This document shows, one piece after another, positions 6,161 through 12,022 of a DNA stretch of 12,022 bases (the first letter of the stretch is position 1; every line of letters starts with the position of its first letter). This DNA comes from an uncultured Oscillospiraceae bacterium. Lineage in GTDB: Bacteria; Bacillota; Clostridia; Oscillospirales; Ruminococcaceae. The notes under the pieces were generated by a model. The model did no database searches. It worked only from the letters and a program-made list of their open reading frames with translations, and had not been told where the DNA came from. A program made the position numbers and the translations under genes. The stretch covers positions 1-12,022 of the forward strand of contig CAKSGA010000073.1 of the NCBI GenBank assembly GCA_934454435.1. Reading direction: 5' to 3'.

Positions 6161-8587
6161 ATGGGTTACGATTTTACCGCCATTGAAAACAAATGGCAGA
6201 AATACTGGGACGAACACAAGACGTTCCATGCAGAGAACGACTATTCCAAGCCGAAGTTCTACGCACTGGTAGAATTCCCCTACCCCTCCGGACAGGGACT
6301 TCACATAGGTCATCCCCGTCCCTATACCGCTATGGATATCGTGTCCAGAAAGCGCAGGCTCCAGGGCTACAATGTGCTGTTCCCCATGGGCTGGGACGCA
6401 TTCGGGCTGCCTACCGAGAACTTCGCCATCAAGAACAAGATACACCCCGCTATCGTTACAAAGAACAATGTCGCACGCTTCAAGGCACAGCTCAAGTCCC
6501 TCGGTCTTTCCTTTGACTGGGACAGAGAGATAAACACCACTGACCCTGATTACTTCAAGTGGACCCAGTGGATATTCCTCAAGCTGTTCAAGGCCGGGCT
6601 TGCCTACAAGAAGGAAATGAACGTGAACTGGTGCACCTCCTGTAAGGTCGTACTGGCTAACGAGGAGGTAGTAAACGGCGTGTGCGAGCGCTGCGGCGGC
6701 GAGGTAGTCCACAAGGTGAAGAGCCAGTGGATGCTCAAGATCACCGAGTATGCACAGAAGCTCATCGACGATCTCGACAGCGTTGACTATTTCGAGAAGA
6801 TCAAGACCGCACAGAAGAACTGGATAGGACGTTCCACAGGCGCCGAGGTGGACTTCACCACCACCGCCGGCGATATGCTGACCGTTTACACCACACGCCC
6901 CGATACACTGTTCGGTGCGACCTACATGGTAATTTCCCCGGAGCACCCCATCATAAACAAGTGGGCTGACAGGCTCACCAACATGGACGCTGTCAGGGAG
7001 TACCAGGCAGCCGCTGCCCGCAAGTCCGACTTCGACCGTACCGAGATGAACAAGGACAAGACCGGCGTAAAGCTGGAGGGTGTCCGTGCGATAAACCCCG
7101 TAAACGGCAAAGAGATACCGATATTCATCTCCGACTACGTTCTAATGACCTATGGCACCGGCGCTATCATGGCGGTTCCTGCGCACGATACCCGTGACTG
7201 GGAGTTCGCAAAGGTGTTCGGCCTGCCGATAATCGAGGTAGTCAAGGGCGGCGAGGACGTTCAGAAAGAAGCCTTCACCGACTGCGCTACAGGCGTTATG
7301 GTGAATTCCGGGTTCCTGGACGGGCTCTCCGTTGAGGACGCAAAGGTAAAGATGAAGGAGTGGCTGACCGCAAACGGCAAGGGCCGTGAGAAGGTCAACT
7401 ACAAGCTGCGTGACTGGGTATTCTCCCGCCAGAGATACTGGGGCGAGCCTATCCCTGTCGTAAACTGCGAGAAGTGCGGCTGGGTCGCTCTGCCTGAGAG
7501 CGAACTTCCCCTGAAGCTGCCGGAGGTCGACAGCTACATGCCCACAGACACCGGCGAAAGCCCCCTGTCCACACTGGAGAGCTTCATCAACACCACCTGC
7601 CCCTGCTGCGGCGGTCCTGCGAAGCGTGAAACGGACACCATGCCCCAGTGGGCTGGCTCCAGCTGGTACTTCCTGCGCTACTGCGACCCGCACAACGACA
7701 AGGAGCTTGCTTCCAAGGAAGCGCTCAAGTACTGGATGCCCGTTGACTGGTACAACGGCGGTATGGAGCATACTACCCTCCATCTGCTGTACAGCCGCTT
7801 CTGGCACAAGTTCCTGTACGACCAGGGCGTTGTTCCCTGCAAGGAGCCGTACATGAAGCGCACCTCCCACGGCATGATACTCGGCAAGGACCCCGAGCGT
7901 CCCGGCGAGTTCACAAAGATGTCCAAGTCCAAGGGCAATGTTGTAAACCCTGACGACGTTGTAAGGGAATTCGGCGCTGATACCCTCCGTCTGTACGAGA
8001 TGTTCGTTGGCGACTTTGAGAAGGCTGCTCCGTGGCAGGAGAACGGCATAAAGGGCTGCAAGCGCTTCCTCGACAGGGTATGGGCTATGCAGGAGAAGGT
8101 CGTTCCCGGCGACGAGTACAGCGACAAGCTCCGTGCTTCCATGCACAAGACCATCAAGAAGGTCAGCGAGGACATCGAAACGCTGAAGTTCAACACTGCC
8201 ATTGCTACCATGATGGGTCTGCTTAACGAGATCGACGCCGCAGGCTCCCTGACCCGTGCAGACTACAGAACTCTGCTGATACTGCTGAACCCGTTCGCAC
8301 CGCATATCACCGAGGAGCTCTACCAGATAATGGGCTACGAGGGCGTGCTCAACGAGCAGAAGTGGGTAGAGTATGACGAGAAGCTCTGCGTTGAGGACAG
8401 CGTTGAGATAGTCGTACAGGTGAACGGCAAGGTAAAGGCACGCTTCAACGCCCCCGTTGACTGCGCTAAGGAGGAGCTGGAGAAGCTGGCTCTGGATCTG
8501 CCGGAGGTAAAGTCCCTGACGGACGGGAAGACCATCGTAAAGAAGATAGCAGTTCCGAACAAGCTGGTCAACATCGTTGTAAAGTAA
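6161..8587 (+). CDS. leuS: Leucyl-tRNA synthetase
   Basis: This class I synthetase charges tRNA-Leu with leucine in the cytoplasm. It has 808 residues, close to the B. subtilis enzyme. The HIGH motif is HIGH at 48-51 within [19 protein letters not shown], followed by [10 protein letters not shown]. The KMSKS motif is exact at 586-590. A zinc-type knuckle is C158xxC161 with C175xxC178, and a second cysteine-rich insert contains NCEKCGW and CPCCGG. The editing (CP1) domain shows TTRPDT at 244-249 and [15 protein letters not shown]. The C-terminal anticodon and tail region ends [18 protein letters not shown] 6161 follows AAAGGA (6145-6150) by 10 bases. The stop overlaps the first possible ATG of the next gene (TAATG), so the deacetylase is probably expressed from the same mRNA. 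Confidence 0.98.
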   Translation: MGYDFTAIENKWQKYWDEHKTFHAENDYSKPKFYALVEFPYPSGQGLHIGHPRPYTAMDIVSRKRRLQGYNVLFPMGWDAFGLPTENFAIKNKIHPAIVTKNNVARFKAQLKSLGLSFDWDREINTTDPDYFKWTQWIFLKLFKAGLAYKKEMNVNWCTSCKVVLANEEVVNGVCERCGGEVVHKVKSQWMLKITEYAQKLIDDLDSVDYFEKIKTAQKNWIGRSTGAEVDFTTTAGDMLTVYTTRPDTLFGATYMVISPEHPIINKWADRLTNMDAVREYQAAAARKSDFDRTEMNKDKTGVKLEGVRAINPVNGKEIPIFISDYVLMTYGTGAIMAVPAHDTRDWEFAKVFGLPIIEVVKGGEDVQKEAFTDCATGVMVNSGFLDGLSVEDAKVKMKEWLTANGKGREKVNYKLRDWVFSRQRYWGEPIPVVNCEKCGWVALPESELPLKLPEVDSYMPTDTGESPLSTLESFINTTCPCCGGPAKRETDTMPQWAGSSWYFLRYCDPHNDKELASKEALKYWMPVDWYNGGMEHTTLHLLYSRFWHKFLYDQGVVPCKEPYMKRTSHGMILGKDPERPGEFTKMSKSKGNVVNPDDVVREFGADTLRLYEMFVGDFEKAAPWQENGIKGCKRFLDRVWAMQEKVVPGDEYSDKLRASMHKTIKKVSEDIETLKFNTAIATMMGLLNEIDAAGSLTRADYRTLLILLNPFAPHITEELYQIMGYEGVLNEQKWVEYDEKLCVEDSVEIVVQVNGKVKARFNAPVDCAKEELEKLALDLPEVKSLTDGKTIVKKIAVPNKLVNIVVK

Positions 8588-8601
8588 TGGAAAGAGCCCA
8601 A

Positions 8602-9438
8602 ATGACCATAAAGACAATAGCGGCGGCGATAGCAGTACTGTTTTCGCTGACCGCATGCTCCGGCGGCAGCAGCCTGCCAGAGTCCGTTGAGAGCTTCCTG
8701 TCATCGCAGGAGAGCGCATCAGACAGCTCCACGGACAGCAGCGGGAGCGGTACGGCGGACACCACGGCTGACCCGGGCAGCACATCGGAGGATACAGAAA
8801 TGAGCGAGGAAGTCAAGTACATCGCACTGACATTTGACGACGGGCCGAACACCACCACGACCAACGAGGTGCTGGACAAGCTGGAGAAGCACGGCGTCAT
8901 AGCGTCCTTTTTCCTGATAGGCAACAACATCAATGACGAGAGCGCCAAGGCAGTGAAGCGTGCGTACGACATGGGCTGTGAGATCAACAACCACAGCCGC
9001 ACCCACAGCAACATGACGGAGCTCACCGCCGAGGAGATACAGGAAGAGTACAGGTATGTCGATGACAAGGTGTTCGAGATAACCGGCGAGCATACGAAGT
9101 TCTTTCGCCCGCCGTACATTGCGGTGCACCAGATAATGTTCGACAACATCGACGCTCCGTTCATCGCCGGTATCGGCGCCCAGGACTGGGAGGACAGGAT
9201 CACCGCAGACATGCGTGCAAGAATGATACTCAAGCAGGCAAAGGACGGCGACATAATCCTCCTGCACGACATGGAGGGCAACTCCGCCACAGTCGAGGCT
9301 CTGGATACGATAATACCGGAGCTAAAGGCACAGGGCTACAAGTTCGTCACGGTGTCTGAGCTGTTCAAGGCAAAGGGCATTGAGCCGGATATGGAAAAGG
9401 TCTACACTAACGTTACACAGAAATATATGTATAACTGA
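8602..9438 (+). CDS. Lipoprotein polysaccharide deacetylase (NodB/CE4 family)
   Basis: This predicted metal-dependent deacetylase removes N- or O-acetyl groups from a glycan, probably peptidoglycan or xylan, at the outer face of the membrane. With the start at 8602 it has 278 residues. Residues 1-18 are a lipoprotein signal peptide ending in the lipobox LTAC, with lipidated C19. A Ser/Asp/Thr-rich linker spans 20-72. The CE4 motifs are in order: TFDDGP (77-82), the metal-binding HSRTH (131-135), FRPPY (168-172), QDWED (194-198) and LLHD (220-223). I chose ATG 8602 because GGAAAGAG lies 5 bases upstream and the signal peptide is then compact. ATG 8587, overlapping the leuS stop and adding MERAQ, is the alternative. 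The true substrate cannot be read from the sequence. Confidence 0.9.
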   Translation: MTIKTIAAAIAVLFSLTACSGGSSLPESVESFLSSQESASDSSTDSSGSGTADTTADPGSTSEDTEMSEEVKYIALTFDDGPNTTTTNEVLDKLEKHGVIASFFLIGNNINDESAKAVKRAYDMGCEINNHSRTHSNMTELTAEEIQEEYRYVDDKVFEITGEHTKFFRPPYIAVHQIMFDNIDAPFIAGIGAQDWEDRITADMRARMILKQAKDGDIILLHDMEGNSATVEALDTIIPELKAQGYKFVTVSELFKAKGIEPDMEKVYTNVTQKYMYN

Positions 9439-9445
9439 TGAATTA

Positions 9446-9627
9446 GAGGGCTGCGATTTTTTCGCAGCCCTCAGACTGTCGATAAAGGCACATCTGCGTC
9501 GTCACTCCGCACTGCGACAGGCACAAAGCCTAGTCGCAGTGCGGGTTCCTAGCATCTGCACCTTTCTCGGCAGCCTGGGATAAGTACTTTTTCGACAAGC
9601 TGAGGGCTGCGATTTTTTCGCAGCCCT
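9446..9627. repeat. Inverted-repeat element with twin hairpins
   Basis: A near-identical hairpin occurs twice: 9446-9472 (stem GAGGGCTGCGA, 11 bp) and 9603-9627 (10 bp). In both, the T run is in the loop rather than after the stem. The inner arms are also complementary to each other over long range: 9463-9474 with 9600-9611 (12 bp), 9477-9482 with 9592-9597 (6 bp) and 9484-9486 with 9588-9590. In that second fold the stem ends directly before A plus six Ts (9613-9618), which would be a normal terminator for the deacetylase transcript. The element therefore fits both a terminator and a dispersed palindromic repeat. It fills the whole gap between two convergent genes. Confidence 0.75.
9507..9544. 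repeat. 12-bp core hairpin inside the twin-hairpin element
   Basis: CCGCACTGCGAC (9507-9518) is the exact complement of GTCGCAGTGCGG (9533-9544). It continues inward as AGGC/GCCT (9519-9522 with 9528-9531) with one bulged A and an ACAAA loop. A further short pairing, AAAGG (9484-9488) with CCTTT (9561-9565), encloses it, so the element folds as nested stems about one centre. Confidence 0.8.
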
Positions 9628-9640
9628 TGCTTTATGCTCC

Positions 9641-9958
9641 TTACTCTATCCCAAGGTCCTCCAGAAGCCGGTTGACTTCCGTCAGTCCCCGCAGCCTTAT
9701 ACCCTCGGTGAGATGTGCGGCGTCCGCCGGGTTTATTTCCTCTATCGGGGTGGAGTATACGGCAAGGGGCTCGTCAGCACCGTCCCTGAAAAGCGCAGTC
9801 ACGCCGTTGTATTCCCGCAGGATATAGCAGGAGAGCTCCGCTGCGGTCTGCTCCGCCGCTGCCAGGACCTCTCCGCTGGTCTTTGCCACGTATGCTGCGC
9901 TTCCGCCCATGAGTGCCAGCGCCGTCAGACCTCCAAGCATTTTACCGTAGAATGACAT
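9641..9958 (-). CDS. Small membrane-anchored protein resembling the BofC C-terminal domain
   Basis: This 105-residue protein has one hydrophobic segment at about 7-25, serving as signal anchor, so the rest lies outside the cytoplasm. The soluble part reads YILREYNGVTALFRDG, PLAVYSTPIEEINPADAAHL and TEVNRLLEDLG. That order resembles the BofC C-terminal domain of clostridial spore-formers, where a strand-rich start is followed by a stretch ending in a RLLEDY-like helix. In B. subtilis, BofC restrains the SpoIVB protease signal that leads to sigma-K activation. The N-terminal BofC domain is absent, so function should not be carried over directly. ATG 9958 follows a perfect AGGAGG (9965-9970) by 6 bases. 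The longer open frame up to 10084 reads through a hairpin and is not coding. No promoter was recognised on this strand. Confidence 0.65.
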   Translation of the reverse strand: MSFYGKMLGGLTALALMGGSAAYVAKTSGEVLAAAEQTAAELSCYILREYNGVTALFRDGADEPLAVYSTPIEEINPADAAHLTEGIRLRGLTEVNRLLEDLGIE

Positions 9959-9971
9959 ATTATTCCTCCTG

Positions 9972-10002
9972 AGCGGCGCCTGTATGCCGCTTTTTTGTTT
10001 TG
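9972..10002 (+). terminator. Plus-strand hairpin with T run, antisense to the BofC-like leader
   Basis: AGCGGC (9972-9977) pairs with GCCGCT (9986-9991) around an 8-base loop and is followed by TTTTTTGTTTT. It has the form of an intrinsic terminator for plus-strand transcripts. No plus-strand gene ends here, because the gene beside it is on the minus strand. It may stop read-through from the deacetylase unit before the uvrC region, or be a leftover. Confidence 0.6.
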
Positions 10003-10013
10003 GTCGGATTTTG

Positions 10014-10281
10014 GGCAACACCGCACAAAGACCATTTATTGGATTTTGTACGTGTCTTGCTTGCATCTTTTTAGTTTGGCGCAAAAATCACGTATTTGCA
10101 TAACGGAAATGTTCCGTGTTGCGCCAAACTTGCATCTTGCACAATTCGTCCTAGCAAGGCGTCAGCCTTGCGTTGTCCTCATTGTACAATTTGACGAAAA
10201 ATCGAGATTAGCCAATCAGCAAAGCGTGTTATTGGCTAATCTAGCTGCGCAATACACGCACAATCTTTGTGCAGTATTGCC
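10014..10281. repeat. MITE-like element: 18-bp terminal inverted repeats enclosing five hairpins
   Basis: The left end GGCAACACCGCACAAAGA (10014-10031) is the inverse of the right end at 10264-10281 at 16 of 18 positions. Inside is a chain of hairpins. H1 (10015-10060) is imperfect. H2 has 12-bp arms, 10073-10084 with 10119-10130, and a small inner hairpin at 10103-10117. H3 is GCAAGGC/GCCTTGC at 10154-10171, enclosed by TTCGTC/GACGAA. H4 has 12-bp arms AGATTAGCCAAT and ATTGGCTAATCT, 10205-10216 with 10231-10242. H5 (10249-10280) is the right end folded on itself. No protein is encoded, and no clear target-site duplication flanks it. It could be a non-autonomous transposable element or a structured RNA. 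With 9959-10013 and 10282-10456 this makes up the ~500-base gap before uvrC. Confidence 0.75.
10060..10138. repeat. 10-bp direct repeats flanking the H2 palindrome
   Basis: CTTGCATCTT occurs at 10060-10069 and again at 10129-10138, on either side of the palindrome 10073-10130. The right copy overlaps the last two bases of the palindrome arm. The arrangement recalls a small inverted-repeat insertion with a target duplication inside the larger element, but the overlap makes this uncertain. Confidence 0.55.
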
Positions 10282-10371
10282 TTAGTATGCCTTATTTCCT
10301 GCGGTTTTATTCGACATGACCGGGCGGATCGTGCTTTTTTGAGAAGATGCGAAAAAAATTCCCTCAGATAC

Positions 10372-10400
10372 TTGTTTTTTGTGCGAAAAGATGGTACAAT
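10372..10400 (+). promoter_or_regulatory. Sigma-A promoter of uvrC
   Basis: TTGTTT (10372-10377) and TACAAT (10395-10400) are 17 bp apart. The predicted start near 10407 gives a leader of about 50 bases before ATG 10457. No LexA/DinR-type box (GAAC-N4-GTTC) was seen around it. Confidence 0.7.
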
Positions 10401-10456
10401 AAATAGTGTATAACTGCGGACGGCAGCGTCTGCACTTTTCCTCACAGGAGGCTGCA

Positions 10457-12022
10457 ATGAACGAACATATCGACTATCTCCGGGACAAGGCGAACCGCCT
10501 TTCCCTAAGCCCCGGCGTTTATCTTATGAAAGACCGCACCGGGAAGATAATCTATGTCGGCAAGGCGAAAGCCCTGAAAAACCGTGTGACCTCCTATTTC
10601 CGGCACGATGCCAACCACAACGCCAAGACCCTGAAACTGATCGACAACATCGCCGATTTTGATTTCATCGTCTGCCCCAGCGAGCTTGACGCACTGGTGC
10701 TGGAATGCAGCCTTATAAAGCTCCACAAGCCGAAGTACAACATTCTGCTCAAGGACGATAAGGGCTACAATTACATCAAGGTCAGCAAGGGAGCATACCC
10801 GAGGATTTCCTATGCGCTCAACACCAACGACCCGAATGCGGACTATATCGGTCCGTTCACCAGCGGCTTCACGGTAAAGCAGGCGGTGGAGGAGGTCAAC
10901 AGTATCTTCATGCTGCCGACCTGTAACCGGCGTTTTCCGATGGATATAGGCAAGGAGCGTCCCTGCCTTAACCTCCACATAAAGAAGTGCATGGGCGTCT
11001 GCCGTGGCAAGATATCTTCCGAGGAGTACAAGAAGATAATAGACGAGGCGCTGGACTACCTTAAAAGCGGCAGCCAGAAGTCCGTTGAGCAGCTCACCGA
11101 GGAAATGAACGAGGCTGCGGAGAACCTGGAGTTCGAGAAAGCGGCAAAGCTGCGTGACCGTATCCAGGCTGTGACCCGTCTGAAAAATTCCCAGAAGATA
11201 TTCGATTATAAGACGGATGATTACGATATCGTTGCGCTGGCGCAGAACGTCAGCCTTGCGAGCGTTGCGGTGGTGAAATACCGTGGCGGCAGGCTGGTGG
11301 ACAAGGAGAATTTCTTCATCGGCGACGAATACGACCCCGGCGCAATGCGCAGGGACTTCCTGCTGAGCTACTACCCCGACCGTGAGGATCTCCCAAAAGA
11401 GATATACATTGATGAGGAGTTCGAGGACATGGAGCTCGTGACGCAGCTTCTGCGTGAAAAGGCGGGGCATGCGCTGAAGTTCGTGGTGCCGCAGAGGGGG
11501 CAGGGCATGGCGCAGATAGTCCTTGCGAAGAATAATGCAAGCGAGTACCTGGCGCTGAAAGTCGGCAGGACGGCCAGGGAGATAAACGCCCTTGAGGACC
11601 TGCGTGACCTGCTGGGTCTGGAAAAGATACCGCTGATAATCGAGAGCTACGATATGTCCAACTTCGGTGAGGACGGACGTGTCGGCGGCATGATAGTCTA
11701 CCGCAATGGCAGACCGTTCAAGCCGGGCTACCGCAGGTTCAATATAAAGGACGTTGTGGGCATAAACGACTACGCCAGTATGCAGGAGGTCCTGCGCCGG
11801 CGTATGCAGAGATACCTTGATGGTGACGAGAGCTTCAGGCCGCTTCCCGACCTGATACTGCTGGACGGCGGTCAGGGTCATGTGGCGGCGGTCGCCCAGG
11901 TGTTCGAGGAGATGGGCATAAACGTTCCGCTGTTCGGCCTTGTCAAGGACAGCAAGCACCGCACCCGTGCCATAGCGAAAGAGGGCGGAGAGATATCAGT
12001 CAGCGCAAACAAGGGGCTATTC
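10457..12022 (+). CDS. uvrC: Excinuclease ABC subunit C, 3' end outside window
   Basis: UvrC is the nuclease of nucleotide excision repair. Loaded by UvrA and UvrB, it cuts the damaged strand on both sides of a lesion. The open frame gives 522 residues to the window edge, of roughly 610 expected. Seen in order are a GIY-YIG nuclease domain with PGVYLMKDRTGKIIYVGKAK (19-38), four cysteines C156, C170, C178 and C182 with the spacing known for the UvrC iron-sulfur cluster, and a UVR motif binding UvrB (about 214-240, AENLEFEKAAKLRDRIQAV). The RNase H-like nuclease follows, with ESYDMSNFG (D399 is the expected catalytic aspartate) and LILLDGGQGHVAAV. Most homologues have ISxTQG where this has MSNFGEDG, a mild variation. 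ATG 10457 follows AGGAGG (10446-10451) by 5 bases. The C-terminal HhH domain is not in view. Confidence 0.97.
   Translation, partial: MNEHIDYLRDKANRLSLSPGVYLMKDRTGKIIYVGKAKALKNRVTSYFRHDANHNAKTLKLIDNIADFDFIVCPSELDALVLECSLIKLHKPKYNILLKDDKGYNYIKVSKGAYPRISYALNTNDPNADYIGPFTSGFTVKQAVEEVNSIFMLPTCNRRFPMDIGKERPCLNLHIKKCMGVCRGKISSEEYKKIIDEALDYLKSGSQKSVEQLTEEMNEAAENLEFEKAAKLRDRIQAVTRLKNSQKIFDYKTDDYDIVALAQNVSLASVAVVKYRGGRLVDKENFFIGDEYDPGAMRRDFLLSYYPDREDLPKEIYIDEEFEDMELVTQLLREKAGHALKFVVPQRGQGMAQIVLAKNNASEYLALKVGRTAREINALEDLRDLLGLEKIPLIIESYDMSNFGEDGRVGGMIVYRNGRPFKPGYRRFNIKDVVGINDYASMQEVLRRRMQRYLDGDESFRPLPDLILLDGGQGHVAAVAQVFEEMGINVPLFGLVKDSKHRTRAIAKEGGEISVSANKGLF

Noticed and set aside
6131..6946. Minus-strand open frame over the start of leuS
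   Set aside because: It is a shadow frame ending inside the leuS leader, with no initiation signals.
7142..8785. Long minus-strand open frame (547 codons) antisense to leuS
   Set aside because: It is a shadow of the strongly coding leuS frame, is composed of low-complexity Leu/Val/His-rich sequence, has no ribosome binding site and matches no family I know.
10014..10281. Possible CRISPR array
   Set aside because: The repeated units are different hairpins, not identical direct repeats with regular spacers, and no cas gene is near.
10330..10350. GGATCGTGC followed by six Ts as a terminator
   Set aside because: No convincing stem can be drawn before the T run.
10236..10457. Minus-strand 73-codon frame between the hairpin array and uvrC
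   Set aside because: It runs through H5 and the uvrC promoter, lacks a ribosome binding site, and its composition does not look coding.
10505..11959. Long minus-strand open frame (484 codons) antisense to uvrC
   Set aside because: It mirrors the uvrC codon pattern, and the plus frame shows all UvrC domains without interruption.
1..12022. tRNA or rRNA genes
   Set aside because: No cloverleaf-like segments or conserved rRNA stretches were recognised in the intergenic regions.

Overview
The window looks like a chromosomal segment from a low-to-moderate GC clostridial Firmicute, most likely of the Ruminococcus/Oscillospiraceae type. That guess rests on AAGGAGG-type ribosome binding sites, consensus sigma-A promoters, intrinsic terminators, and sporulation-family membrane proteins beside housekeeping genes. 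No species can be named from the sequence alone.

Layout, left to right. (1) The 3' three quarters of tuf (EF-Tu, +) ends at a strong intrinsic terminator. (2) A small AT-rich cassette follows: a 69-residue XRE-type repressor (-) divergent from a four-helix membrane protein of unknown function (+). A consensus promoter with three copies of a 17-bp near-palindromic operator lies between them. (3) A pair on the minus strand encodes a soluble PocR-domain chemoreceptor-like protein and FucO, the lactaldehyde/1,2-propanediol oxidoreductase. The pair has one good promoter upstream and a terminator downstream. (4) Two GC-rich, translationally coupled membrane protein genes (+) follow: a TIGR04086-like protein and a YlbJ/SpoVV-like protein. 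(5) leuS (+) has a perfect sigma-A promoter and a leader too short for a T-box. It overlaps a lipoprotein polysaccharide deacetylase (CE4, +). (6) Next come a roughly 180-bp inverted-repeat element, a small BofC-C-terminal-like membrane-anchored protein (-), and a roughly 270-bp chain of hairpins bounded by 18-bp inverted repeats. (7) The start of uvrC (+) runs off the right edge.

How the parts fit together. tuf, leuS and uvrC are housekeeping genes. The PocR receptor plus FucO suggests a sensing and catabolic unit for propanediol or lactaldehyde made from fucose or rhamnose. The XRE/membrane pair looks like an acquired, self-regulated cassette. The YlbJ-like and BofC-like proteins hint at a sporulation heritage.

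The least ordinary parts are non-coding: the hairpin array at 10014-10281, the twin-hairpin element at 9446-9627, and the three-operator switch at 1260-1329.
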